Positions 20,862-31,753 of a stretch of 64,000 bases of DNA are shown piece after piece. Position 1 is the first letter of the stretch. The number at the start of each line of letters is the position of its first letter. Location of the stretch: positions 248,001 through 312,000 of the forward strand of contig JAACJK010000059.1 in the NCBI GenBank assembly GCA_013368325.1, written 5' to 3'. The notes under the pieces were generated by a model. That model made no database searches, was not told the origin of the DNA, and saw only the letters and a list, made by a program, of their open reading frames with translations. This DNA is from Ephemerocybe angulata. Lineage: Eukaryota > Basidiomycota > Agaricomycetes > Agaricales > Psathyrellaceae. Position numbers and translations under genes: made by a program.

Positions 20862-21483
20862 AGGTAGACGCGGTCCATACTCAGCTAACCCCACGTGAGG
20901 CGTGTGAAGCATCTGAATTTGGCCAGAAAAACATATTTTGGCCTTGTTCTGGGGTTTCAAGTCCAGTAGCCACTATTGGCTTCCATAGGATTACAGGAAA
21001 TCCGTTAATACATATGTCTGCGAAGTTATGGGATGATAAATTGATATCTGAGGGAGTAGGTCCCGAAATACTGCAAAGTCCCCTGAAGCAGGCCAAAATC
21101 TCACCTGGGAAGGCCAGTTCCAGCTTCTTTGAACTTGCTGAGAGATTAGTGCTCTCATTGTCCATTATATATCCAGTGGACATCTCCAAGACATAAATAT
21201 TGCTGCACGGGCCCACCTACATAGAATAGGAGCATATCATGGCCATTTTGGCATGGTATTCAGTCTTTTGGGATCTACTTTCCCAGTTTTGTCCTAATCC
21301 TTTCAAAAATTTGCAAGAGTGTCTTCAATTGGTATTCGGACAGATCTATGGGAGCCGATTTGGACTAAAATGTGCCCAAAGATTTTGAGGCCATTATCCC
21401 TCCTTTTTTCAATGGATCTTGACCACTTTCGGACGCTTCGCACACCTCACGTGGGGTTAGCTGAGTATGGACTGAGTCTACCT
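20862..21483. mobile_element. TA-flanked MITE with about 55-bp terminal inverted repeats
   Basis: 622 bp. The left end AGGTAGACGCGGTCCATAC and the right end (read inward on minus, AGGTAGACTCAGTCCATAC) are inverted repeats that continue about 55 bp with 6-7 mismatches, including ACTCAGCTAACCCCACGTGA. TA dinucleotides flank both ends (20860-20861 and 21484-21485), as for Tc1/mariner-type targets. No transposase is inside; the open frame 20846-21196 looks accidental. Confidence 0.85.
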
Positions 21484-21485
21484 TA

Positions 21486-23215
21486 GCGCCAGATGCCCTT
21501 CAACTCTCTCAGGAGATGTCACTGGGAGCTCTTTTGAATGGGATCTCACAGCCTCACCCAAGCAAAAAAGCTTAATATTGTGAAGAGGTCTGGACTCTGG
21601 GGATAAGGAGAAGCTTCCCAGGTCTCCAGTATCTTGTCCAGTATAGTACATGTTCTCAATGTAGTTTATTAAAGAGATTTCTATGAAGACATAGTTCATA
21701 CATGACTCAATGATAATTACTCAGAGAGGTTGTGGTCCTGTCTAGGAGCATCTGCACAAGAAAGAGGAGACTTAGGCAGTTGGAACACAAGCAGTGGCAA
21801 GTGCGAGAAAGGTGATGGGAATGTTTGGCATGCTCATGTGCCTGGAATGTTCAACTCTGGGCGCTGTTGATAGTGATGCTGTTTGTCGCTCTTTCCTTCC
21901 ACCACCACTGCACCTTCTACCGCACACAAAAGCGCCCCAGGCTCCAGAAAAGGTACATCTCTTCAGCATTTCCTCCATGTGCTCTCTCTCACCTACCTTC
22001 TGCTCTCAGCAAAACAGCTTGTTACCTAACAATTCCACAGGGTTTGTAAGGAAGTTCAGCAAGCAGGTGAGTAGTCCTGGCCATAAACTTCGAGCATGGA
22101 CTGATTCACACCTGTTTAGCTTTGTAACAGCATCAACAAGCAAAATCAAGCTGGTGAGCCATCTTTATACCTATCTTTTCTTTTTAACTTACCCTCCCAT
22201 AATCCATTCACTTAGTGTGGCCTCTCTTACTCTGAGCGTTTCCCCAGGAGGTTGGGGAAGTCAGTGGGTTTCATAGGTTCATAGCTTAGTTTAGATAGTA
22301 GAACATTGCTCTATATCATGTATATGTACCACTACTATCATCAACAAGATATTCTTTTCTGCTTTCCTATGTTGTGGTGCCAGAAGCAAGCTAGCAGAAA
22401 TGCAACAAATACCCAAAAATGCGACCGTAAATTCCCAATATATTCTAGAACACCCTCTGAGAGCTGCAGACATGGCGTCCAGTGAGGTCTCCTGACAGTG
22501 TGTCACTGAAGCTTAGCCTATCTATGTAGCCCATGTCTGGAGATAGCTGGGTGATGTCTCCCAGGCATCTGGGAATGATGTTGGAAAAATTGGTACTTGT
22601 AATTCAACAGCTGCCAAGTTGCCAATTAGTTGCTGCTGTATTGCCGCTGACAATATTTGTTTCTCTGCTCAGCCAACTCGGACAACAGCAGCTCACCTGT
22701 GTCAACTGGGTCAAACAGAATGTGGGAAGTTGAATGCCAGTTTAGGTTGCATTAGAGTGGGGACTGCTTTATCTTTCACTTCTTCCTCATCCTGCCCCTC
22801 TATTCCTCATCCCTCAGTTGTATTTGTACTCAATCTACAAGTGTATCACAGCTCAAAGGTTAGAACAGGGATGAGGGAATCGAGGTGAGCACGGTTACCC
22901 AGAGGCTACAGCCTCTGATCCAAACATGTCAGTTGATCAAGATGTGTATTCGATATAGCCTACAGAGGCATACAGGCATGCTATACTACAGGGAATGAAG
23001 GGAGAATACAGGAGGGACTGGAGGATAGGATACACAAATATGGGTAAGTAGAACTTGAATATATTTGTGGGTTTCGGGTGAGTGCCGACGAAGTTGGCCT
23101 TGACTCGAAATCCTTGTCTGGTCTGTGCAGAGGTTCACATGAGGGAGCACACCCAAGGCTGAGGAGCCTGTGACGTGTCGAACGAGGACGCCCAAAATGA
23201 AGGAGCAGGTTGACC
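21486..23215. other. 1.7 kb without a recognisable gene
   Basis: Several short open frames exist on both strands but none shows a motif, a start context or a splice structure I can defend. The stretch probably consists of old repeat remnants. Confidence 0.4.
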
Positions 23216-23516
23216 TTAGCAGAAATGGGCGGGCATGGCAATGCGCATGAACTCACCCAGCAAAGTAGAGGACTGAATGTAAGGTGCGAGGATGTCAGCA
23301 TACTCCCGGAGGTAGATTGTGAATGCCTTGGTAGCCCACCAGCCATGAACCTTCACAACGTCGAAAGGAATACTTTGCAGGAGGTACACCAATACACTGC
23401 CAATGCGCAAGCAGTGACCTGTCAACAGCGGGACAGATGCAAGGTGAGCGAGTTTGCGAACATGTGCTAGAACCTTGTGGCGCATTAGAGGCACCAGCTT
23501 CCCCGCTGGGGTGCGA
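23216..23516 (-). pseudogene. Tyrosine recombinase, C-terminal catalytic part
   Basis: Reads T-G-H-C-L-R-I-G (the H-X-X-R box), then V-K-V-H-G-W-W and I-Y-L-R-E-Y carrying the candidate nucleophile tyrosine, then I-L-A-P-Y. It continues in frame from the N-terminal part at 24707-25250 when the block 23517-24706 is removed. Confidence 0.65.
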
Positions 23517-24706
23517 TGATACAACCGTGGACTATTTTCGCGGTTTTACGGTTGTATGTGCGAAGGTCGTAGCACCGACTTGAGCACTAAGTAATATACT
23601 GCTTACATTGGCCTCCAAGATCAGAACCTGGGTTGAGACAAAAGGAGCACTTCAGACACCGCCTGAGTAGGGGATACTGGTGATCACTAGTAAGACGGAT
23701 TAGTACTGAAGCCTCCTCAGGATAACTGAGAGGCTTGACAAGTCGGGTACGAAAGGTCTTAGAGTCCTGGTGCAAGCAAAACACTTAGGGCACCAGCAAC
23801 AACAACCCCTCCCTGGCAGGTCGGTTAACGAGTCAGGCTGTCTGAATTCTCGAAACAAAGGATCCCGCTCAAACGAGCAAGGAAAAGCAAGGCGGCGCAG
23901 GCATAACAGGCAGCAGGAGCAACGGCACCCATGGCACTCGGAGTTTGCCGACCGCATCGGTAAAACCTGAATCTCGGCTTGGGCGGCTTCAGACTTAGAC
24001 GTTTCATGCGAGGCGGCCTCGTCAGCCCCAGGCTGTCCGACAACACACGAAAAAGGATGAATAAGAGGATAACAGGAATAACAGGGGCGAGTCCCTCGAA
24101 ATGCAAGGGAGCTCCACAACGGAGAGTCCAAGCGCAAGAGGGATAAGCCCGCATCACCATAAAAGGAAAACAGGGTCATCAATAACGGAGCGGCATCCTC
24201 GGCACACTGCGCCGCGTCCAACTTAGCACGAAACCGCGCAACAACCGACTCAAGCCTCGCAACCTCAAGACTCAGCACCCTGGAAAATTGAAGGAAAATC
24301 GTAGGCGGCGTGACTGTGACAAGAAGTAATCACACTATAAAAGTAGACCGCGTAGCACTTAGTCTCTCCAGCTTGTACACTTCAGATTTAATCTCTCTCT
24401 CTCTCAATCGTACTTTGTGTCTCTTTCATTACGCCGTGTCGGCTTTTGAGGATTCGTGAAACGGAAAACTGGAACACTTTGCTTACTGAGTCGAGACATA
24501 CTACTTCCTCAGTCCGCTTAGTTAAATAGACTTGCCTACGCCTCTTACAAGCGTAGTCTTTTCTTGGAGTTGGTTTTGTGTGGTGTGTAACCATCGAGCA
24601 TTGTATCCTCCGGCCACGCCGCTCTCTTCCAACGAACTCAGCCTTTGTGTTGTGTGGTTGGTTTGGTTGCAAACGATTGTCATCGTTTGTGTCTTTTCTC
24701 CGTGCA
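23517..24706 (+). mobile_element. 1.19-kb LTR-like insertion in the recombinase gene
   Basis: The block starts TGATACAACC and ends CTCCGTGCA (TG...CA) and has a TATA box in plus orientation followed by a CT-dinucleotide run (about 24390-24412), the layout of a solo LTR. The recombinase frame is continuous across its removal. No target duplication is visible; the halves TGCGA and TCGCA at its edges make a palindrome. An open frame on minus (24278-23700, 192 aa, cysteine-rich) is not recognised. Confidence 0.5.
24336..24343 (+). promoter_or_regulatory. TATA box in LTR-like block
   Basis: TATAAAAG, followed about 35-60 bp downstream by a pyrimidine-rich tract that could hold the RNA start. Confidence 0.4.
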
Positions 24707-25250
24707 TCGCATCAGCAGTATGTGAAGAGATGGTCCTGGGGGCCCAGGTTGTTGATTGAGAGGTGCTGGTGCATGGTGGCCATGGGGTCGGAAGCACCAG
24801 GCTGGTCAGAGTAGATGGCTACCTAACCCTCGATCGTTGCTTTGGTAGCTGGGATGTGGATTTGGGAAACAAAGAGCTCGCCCTGCCGTGTATGCATGCG
24901 CTCTCTGAGATCAGAATGACACGGAGCTTTGGAGAATGAAAATGATGCAACCGAGCCCATAACAGGGAACTCTCCCAAGCGCGAAACTGATCAGAAAACA
25001 GAGGTGAGGCAGGCAAACACAGTGGCATCAAGATGAGAAGTCAGATCCATCTTGGATATGATGGACTCAAACCACTCCAGGGTAACAGGGAAGAGCTTCG
25101 GCTTCTTGGAGGTAGGAGGTGCCAGGCATTCGACGGCACTGAGGGCGGAGGAGAGATTGACCTTCCAACTCAGCACGTGGCATGTATGCCACGCCCTCAC
25201 CCTGTGAACGTAGTTCTTGACCGTGGGACCAGAATATATCCCAGCACAAT
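24707..25250 (-). pseudogene. Tyrosine recombinase, N-terminal part
   Basis: Y-S-G-P-T-V-K-N-Y-V-H-R-V-R-A-W-H followed by L-D-A-T-V-F-A-C-L-T matches the core-binding domain of agaricomycete retroelement recombinases as I know them. Frame slips follow near 25000. A TGA at 24714-24712 lies where an arginine CGA codon is plausible. Confidence 0.55.
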
Positions 25251-25975
25251 AATGATGAACTTGAGGATAAGCGGGGTATTGTATCGTGAACTTAGCATTT
25301 TACTTTTCTCTATCTTTTCTTTCTCTTTTTTCTATCTTTCTTTACTTAAAAACGCCAGAAAACTCGTAGAAACAGCTCTTTCCTTTTGTCTTACTTTACT
25401 TTTAAGCCTTACTTGCCTTTAACATGGCATTTTCTTTCCTCCCAAAGTGCTCGACACTCATACAAGCACCCGCACCACCTGCGCACCACGCGTGCTCGCA
25501 CTAATCAGGAAGTCCAAGGCACAACGTGAATCAACACGAGCCCTGGGCTGTGCAATGCACATACCTTGTGATTTCGCACTCGCCTCGAGGATTGGAGAAG
25601 CGCGTGGAACCTTGTGGAATATGCTGGAAGGTTACTGAACTTCCCAGAATATTCCACTTACATCTCGACTATTCCACTACCTTCTATAGTTTTAACTTAT
25701 ATACTGTGTATACGTACTTGGAATCTAAACTATTTTTGATACCAACTACGCTGCATGCTAAACTTACCGATACTGCTTGAGCCTTGCTCACGATCGGAAC
25801 TTTCGCAACACTCGTGAATATATCGATATATATTCAATTAAGCACCCATGGTTGCAAGATCTAATCTAATCTAGCAATTGTCTTACAATATCTGGATCAT
25901 CTAAGAGTAATCCGACTTCGACTACTCTACATTCTAACTTGCATACTCAAGGAGTACACCAATGAATCGCAGTAT
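25251..25975. other. AT-rich block between RT/RNase H and recombinase
   Basis: About 725 bp, T-rich at 25300-25420, without gene-like features. It separates parts of a protein that are adjacent in related elements, so it is probably another insertion. Ends and target duplication could not be fixed. Confidence 0.3.
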
Positions 25976-28900
25976 GATTCAGGTATCAACAGCGCACCAT
26001 CGACTGTCAGGAACCAGGGCAACCTGTTTGTTGCACCAGGCGTGGAAGGTCCCCAGACCCGAACCGTACGTGTCAAGGGTGGTGGACTTCCCACGTCTGC
26101 TCGAGGATGTCGTAGATGCGGTCAGCAGCTGCAAGCATGATTTGCATCCCATCCAGCCCCTGGCAAAAGGGGATCCACTGCCGGACCCGCTTCCTAACAG
26201 GCACAGCAGGGAAAAATGGGCCCAGCAGTTCCAGGAGATCCACCAGCTCAGTTGAGGGCAGAGGCAAGGGCATGCTGCTCATCTTCAATGGTTGGCCAGT
26301 GTTGTCAGTCCTCACAGAAGGTCTCGTCACCAGCACTGGTAATTCCGAGGCCAGCTGGGAAATCCAGGAGGGAACCTGGGGCCTGAGCATTGAGATAAAG
26401 GGAGCAAGGGAGGAGGGGATGGCAACTGGAGGGAGGAGGAAATGGTCACCGGGGAAGACACCACGCAAGGGCCCATCAGCAGGGTTGAGGTTAGTAGGGA
26501 CATACTCAGCAAAGACACACCCGACGAAGCCTCGTTCCTCAAGGAGGTCATGGAGAAGCTTAAAGACAGTGTTGGTGGCGGCATTCCAGCTGTGGTAGTT
26601 CCACCACCCCTTGACCACACCCCTGTTGTCACCGTAAACCCTGAGGTAAGATCCACAGGGTATGAAGTTGATGACCAAAGCGATGAGGAGATAGAAACCG
26701 AGGGCCTCAGCCCACCCGATGTCCTTCTTGCCATCGCGCTTGTGCCATCCAGGGAGAAGCCGTCAGGCCCTCTACCTATTGCTGACAATTATTCCAATTC
26801 TGGTGCCCGTGCTTGCGTCAGAGAAGGCATCGACATCGAGGACAGATCGGGGAACGATGGTGGAGCAGGAGAGGGTCAGGCCAGAGAGGCGACTGGACCA
26901 CCACTGGAGGTCAAGGCGGACAAGTCGAGGGGGGAAGAGTGAAGCGAAAGGACGATGGTGTGCCAGTCCCAATGTGCGTTCAAGTCCAAGTAGCTGAGCG
27001 CATCCCGCTGGAACGACCAGAGAGGGGTGAAGAAGCTTACCATAGAGCTTCTGGATGTCCTCAAGCATATGGCGGTCCTGACATTCCCACTCCTGAATTG
27101 CTTCCAAGTACTTTGCAGCTTTCTCCCTTGGCAAGGTAACTGTCTTCTCCTCAATGTTCCACAGAAATTCAAAGTATGGAGTAGTTGAGGTGAACTGGTG
27201 GGTTTTGGAGTGCTCCCAGTTGATTCCGAGGGGATCGGTTGTGGCAAACAGGTCTTGGAGAACAAAGGCATATTCGGAGTCTTTAGGCGCCCAGGGGGAG
27301 GAAGCAGAGAGATCATGGAGAGGGAAGGTGCAATCTTCGAACATCTCAAACAACCTGCCATCCGCCATAACCTGGCCTCCATACCACATCTGGCTGTTTG
27401 TCTGTTGTCGACCACATTCGGCGATGAGCTTCCTCTACCTTGCCCACACCCCGTTGAATGCATCGAGGTGCACGCGCAGGACTCGGATGACTGGGGGGTC
27501 GTCGACCCACTTAGTGATAGCGCCCATGCCCTGGGAGCGGATAATCTTGCACCCTGCATTGGCAACTGGACTGTGTACCCAAGGTGATGACGAGGAACTG
27601 AAGGCAGTGCAGGTGCACTATGGACTTTTTGTCCAGGGAAAATCCCTGGTGGAATCCATGGAACGGACAGGTATTTTACCTGTGTTCTCCATGGATTATC
27701 CCTGGGATTCACAGGTAGCACCTGGATTTGCCAGGCGCACCTTGTCCAGGGATCCGTCCAGGGAAACCACCTGGAAAAATTTCCGGTATCCCTAGACACG
27801 TCAGGTGGGACAATGCCGGCATTCCCAGGGAATGCACTTGAGATTGATGGGATTTCAGTACCTGGGTTTGAATGGGGAATTTCTTGTCAGTTCCAGGGAT
27901 ATCGAGGCACATCCTTGGAATTCACAGGTGCTTTAGGTGTCGTAGACGGGGAAAATAAATTATATTAGCGCCAGGCAAGGTGCGATACGGTACTGGGTAT
28001 ACAGGGCTATGAAATAGATACAGGCTTAAACTACAACTGGCGTGTGACAGGGCCACCATTGTTGTCGTCATCTTTGTAAGTGTCGCTCTCTAAATCTGAA
28101 CTACTCTCACCACCATTCCCCTTATCTGTGTCATCCTTGCTGCTCTCACTTTCTTCCTTCTCCTCATCGTCATCATCTTCAAACCCCGCCTCATTGTTCT
28201 CATCCTTGTTGTCATCACTCTCTGCATGCACTGTGCCAACAGCGGCACCGGGTTCGTCAGTTACAGTGTCTCCAGTAGCATCAGCCCTATGAAGGGTATC
28301 AGTATGAGGTACGTGTTTGGATAATAAGGACTTACCTATTCGCCATTCCCCCTCTATCATGCAACATTGTCATGCCCCAGTCAGAGGGCACCCGCTGCCA
28401 CTGCCCCCGCACATCGTAAATCACTGGATAGTATGTTGAGATGATAAAATAATAACTCGCCTAGACCCACTAAGTGTAAAAGTGGCATGAAGTGAATGGA
28501 TATGTATCTTGGCAAGGTGGTGGGGAGAAGGAACATTGCAATCGAGAAGGGTGATCCCCATAGTTAATATTTATAATTGCCCGATTGAACTCCACCATCC
28601 GATTGAACTTGGTGGACTTAAGACTTGACTTAGACAGCCCTATCCTACTACTACGAAATATTATTTTTAGCATGCGCACCATGTTTTATTACATAGTCCT
28701 AGTGTCAGTGATTACTGGTAAAGAGTATGGACAGGTGAGTGTCTAATTCAAATATATCGTAATAAATGGACACCTCTAGGAATGCCAGGTGTTGCCCGGA
28801 AATGCCAGGATCCGCCCAGGGGCATTCCCCTGGACACACCTGGACAGTGAGTTCCTCAGATTTCACACTTGGACATTTCAGGTGCTGGATAGCACACCCA

Positions 28901-29114
28901 GCAAATTCATAGATTGTCCAGGGGTGTCCAGGGGTGTCCAGGGAGGATCCCCGGGAATAGGTTCTATAGTGGTGTCAGCGTAGAAGGTATCATTGTCAGT
29001 GCGCATGACACCAGCTGGCCACTGAGACGGATGGGTGGGGCAGCCTCGGAAAGCCTCCCAGACGTCCGGAACTGCCATTTGGGAACCCAGTGGGAGCACT
29101 GTGAGGAGATGCAA
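25976..29114 (-). pseudogene. Reverse transcriptase/RNase H of the recombinase retroelement
   Basis: Read on minus: D-V-W-E-A-F-R with the first catalytic Asp, D-N-D-T-F-Y-A-D-T at 28990-29020, then (after the CACTA insertion) I-T-K-W-V-D-D, the RT catalytic motif, near 27500-27520. Then come K-L-Y-G-K-L-L-H and D-L-Q-W-W. RNase H begins A-F-S-D-A-S-T and continues with V-Y-G-D-N-R-G-V-V and N-P-A-D-G-P. In-frame stops: TAG 27437-27435, TAG 26774-26772, TGA 26765-26763. Excision of 27616-28971 plus one GTG restores the frame exactly. Confidence 0.65.
27616..28971. mobile_element. Non-autonomous CACTA element
   Basis: 1,356 bp. Left end CACTATGGAC, right end (inward, minus) CACTATAGAAC, each flanked by GTG (27613-27615 and 28972-28974), the 3-bp target duplication expected of CACTA/EnSpm. 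Both subterminal zones are full of short direct and inverted CCAGG/CCTGG repeats (27640-27910, 28775-28965). The inside has an acidic open frame (28360-28031, minus, D/E-rich) but no transposase. Confidence 0.8.
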
Positions 29115-29210
29115 AATGAGCAGAAAGTCCCGTATGTACCACTATGTAACTCCTAGATGGGGAATGAGCGGAAGGTCCCGTATGTACCACTATGTAACTC
29201 CTAGATGGGG
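29115..29210. repeat. 48-bp tandem duplication spanning a CACTA end
   Basis: Two 48-bp units (29115-29162 and 29163-29210) with two differences. Each contains CACTATGTAACTCCTAG (from 29140 and 29188). The second copy runs into CCAGG-rich DNA and is the best candidate for the left end of the Tnp2-bearing CACTA element. Confidence 0.6.
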
Positions 29211-29443
29211 AAATGACCTGGCGCTCCCTGGCCGCCCCTGGGCAGGACCTGGGCACACCTGGCAGTGCCAGTGAGTATCTGTGGCACCTGGATTGTCCAG
29301 GTATTGTCTGTCCAGGGGTATTACCTGGACTTGCCACTAACCTAAAATGCCTGGAGCACCTGATGGCGATTACACCTGGCTTCCCCGTCATTCCCATGTC
29401 ACGTCCAGGGCAAAAGGAAAAAGTAGCATTCTGGGCACGCTAT
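29211..29443. repeat. CCAGG-rich subterminal zone of the Tnp2 CACTA element
   Basis: Dense CCTGG/CCAGG words in both orientations, as in the non-autonomous element at 27616-28971. CACTA subterminal repeats are transposase binding sites in known families. Truncated on the right by LTR2. Confidence 0.5.
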
Positions 29444-30013
29444 TGTCGTGAACACCGGTCAGCCTACCTATTTTCTCTTCTTTTCCTTTCATTTCTTCCT
29501 TTACTATTCATTCGTGCGCATTCCTGCACACTCTTACACACCTTTGCACACCCTTGCACACCTTTGCACACCTTTGCACACCTTCACCCTGCCTTCACTC
29601 TTCTGAGCCTTCCCCTCACTTCATGCACAGCATGTTCGTGCTTCTTATTCTCGTGCACAGCACGTTCACACCTTGTTCACACCTTTGTTCTCAGGCGCAC
29701 TGCCCGCGCACTGCCTTTTAGTCATATCGACTCATATGGACTCTATTGTTCTTTGGATCATTCTATTGTTCTATTTTCGTTCGAGATCATCTGGACACAT
29801 ATATACTCGTAGCTACTCGTTCATTATTCCCCACTTGATCTCTTTGACTATACAGGTACATAGTCGCTTTGCTCCTATTCCCTGTATCCTATTTACCTTT
29901 GACTATACAGCTCTTGTATCTGCATCGCTGCTCATCGCTCGTCCGACCTCTGCTCCTCTGCTCTCTGCTCTCTGCTCGTCGCTCGTCTGACATCAGCTGG
30001 CGTCTTCGCCACA
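29444..30013 (+). repeat. LTR2 5' LTR
   Basis: 570 bp. Contains a run of ACACCTTTGC-type repeats (about 29530-29585) and CTGCTCTC repeats near the 3' end. About 98% like the 3' LTR by eye. Confidence 0.95.
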
Positions 30014-30460
30014 TTAGATCAAGTCCTCCCAACTGCGCCGACGTCCATCGTCTTCGCAGCCCTACTAGCCGGCACCATCGCGCCCACCCGTTCACCCTCA
30101 CCTGCAGCCTCTGACAGCTCGGAACCAGACAGCTGTGAACTGCAGCTTCACGGCCTACAGATCGACTCCGCCTGTCTCCGATCCACCACCGATTCGGTCT
30201 TCTCCTCAGTCTACTGGTACATCGACCGGAACGGCTTAATCGTCTACACCGATTGCGCAGAACAGCCCTGCCCCCACGCTAAGGAAACCCAGGATTCTAT
30301 CCCAGGCTTCTACTTCTCTGGCCTCCGTGGAGAACTAGTCCTACCACTAGTCCCACAATACCTGCACCCTACCAGCCCGCCTAGTCGCGTCCCACCCCCA
30401 TTGTCGCCTCCGCCGCCGTACTCCCCAAAACTCCCCGACTACCCAAGTCCACCCTCTACC

Positions 30461-31753
30461 ATGGCCGACGCTGCATCTGCCCAACGTCTCGAAGCCCTCT
30501 TCACCAAGCTTATACAAGCTCAGGAGAAGACCAACGAGCAGCTGAACAAACTGGCTACCGCTCAAACCCAAGCTGCCTCTGCCATAGCCCCACCTGCACC
30601 CGCTCCAGCCTCTAACACCACCCAGGTTGGGGCTGTCAACGTGTCCACCGGCTCCAGCATGGCTCGCCCAGAGCCTTTCAAGGGAGGTTCCGCCGACGCC
30701 CGGCGATTCCTCCAGTACTACACCATGTGGGCCCGATCGAAGGAAGCTCCCCTCAACAAGCTCAACACTACCACTGGCTTCCACGAGATTGCTCCTGAGC
30801 AGTGGATCATCCATGCCCTCTCGCTCCTGCAGGGGGAAGCCGCGATATGGGCCGTCCGCTACCTCCAAGACATCGAGGCCCATGCCACCACCCAAGCCGC
30901 CGCTGCAGCCACTACCGCAGCCAACCAGACCGCTGTCCCTGTCACCCCTTTCCCCTTCAGCGGATCGTGGGACGAGTTTGTCAAGGCCTTCAAGGCCCGC
31001 TTCATGGCCTCGGACGACAACGCCGAAGCCCAGAGGGAACTCGAGTCCATCACCCAGGGCAACAAGACGGTTGCGCAGTACGCAGCGCGCTTCCAGGAGG
31101 TCTCCGGACGCACGGACTACTCCGAGTCGGACCTTGGCCATCGCTTCAAGCAGGGCCTCTCCAAGGACGCCCGTGCCTGGTTGACCATGGCCTCCTTCGC
31201 CAAAGCGCCTACCAGCTTCGAGGAGCTCGTCCAGCTCGCCGTCAAGGTTGACTTCCACATGCGCGACAGCATGGCCGAAGGCCCTCGTACCAAAGGTTCC
31301 ACTGCCTACTCCCCTCCTACTGCCGCTCGCGACCCCTACGCCATGGATGTCGATGCTAGCCGAAGCTCGACGGCTCGCACCCGCGAAGACTTCACCAAGC
31401 TCATGCGAGGTCGCTGCTACGGGTGCGGCTCCAAGGCCCACCTGAAGTCGGCAGGAGGACACGAGGCCACCAAGTGTGGATACTGCGCCCGCATCGGACA
31501 CATCGAGGCCGTCTGCCAGGACAAGTACCTAGGCAACGAGAAAGGCCGAGGAGCCCGACGCTCCCAGAAGGCAGCTGCCACGACCAGCGACACCCCCTTC
31601 ACCCTCTTCCCAGGTGAGACCTCTGCCCCCAACGTCTCGTCCCCTGCCCCTTCGACGACGCCCGAGGACCCTAGGTTTGCACGCCTGGAGGCTACCCTCG
31701 CTGAGCAGAACCGTCTCTTTGGGCTCCTCGCCAACGACAAGCCGGGTTTTTGA
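30461..31753 (+). CDS. LTR2 Gag
   Basis: First in-frame ATG 30461. Capsid-like domain (about 30660-31250) with P-F-K-G-G, then two CCHC-like clusters: C-Y-G-C-G-S-K-A-H with a variant spacing and C-G-Y-C-A-R-I-G-H-I-E-A-V-C (CX2CX4HX4C). Stop TGA 31751-31753 directly follows the slippery heptamer. Upstream the same frame is open without an ATG back to the end of the LTR (30014), so the real N-terminus may be longer through a non-AUG start or splicing. Intact as read. Confidence 0.85.
   Translation: MADAASAQRLEALFTKLIQAQEKTNEQLNKLATAQTQAASAIAPPAPAPASNTTQVGAVNVSTGSSMARPEPFKGGSADARRFLQYYTMWARSKEAPLNKLNTTTGFHEIAPEQWIIHALSLLQGEAAIWAVRYLQDIEAHATTQAAAAATTAANQTAVPVTPFPFSGSWDEFVKAFKARFMASDDNAEAQRELESITQGNKTVAQYAARFQEVSGRTDYSESDLGHRFKQGLSKDARAWLTMASFAKAPTSFEELVQLAVKVDFHMRDSMAEGPRTKGSTAYSPPTAARDPYAMDVDASRSSTARTREDFTKLMRGRCYGCGSKAHLKSAGGHEATKCGYCARIGHIEAVCQDKYLGNEKGRGARRSQKAAATTSDTPFTLFPGETSAPNVSSPAPSTTPEDPRFARLEATLAEQNRLFGLLANDKPGF
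31744..31750 (+). promoter_or_regulatory. -1 ribosomal frameshift site GGGTTTT (LTR2)
   Basis: In the gag frame it reads G GGT TTT followed at once by TGA. It fits X XXY YYZ. The pol frame is open only from 31705 (last stop TGA 31702-31704), so the window is 49 nt and the heptamer is its last possible place. Confidence 0.8.

Larger units (their letters stand above)
23216..29114 (-). mobile_element. Decayed tyrosine-recombinase (DIRS-like) retroelement
   Basis: On the minus strand the order is reverse transcriptase, RNase H, tyrosine recombinase, the order of DIRS/Ngaro-type retroelements. The element is broken by at least two insertions (27616-28971 and 23517-24706), perhaps a third (25251-25975), and by in-frame stops. 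Terminal repeats were not identified, so the outer limits are only those of the recognisable coding sequence. Confidence 0.6.

Noticed and set aside
20846..21196. 116-codon open frame within the MITE as a gene
   Set aside because: It starts outside the element, runs through the inverted repeat and has no motif.
30347..31501. 384-codon minus-strand open frame opposite LTR2 gag
   Set aside because: A shadow of the strongly biased gag codons; gag on plus has zinc knuckles and the right place between LTRs.
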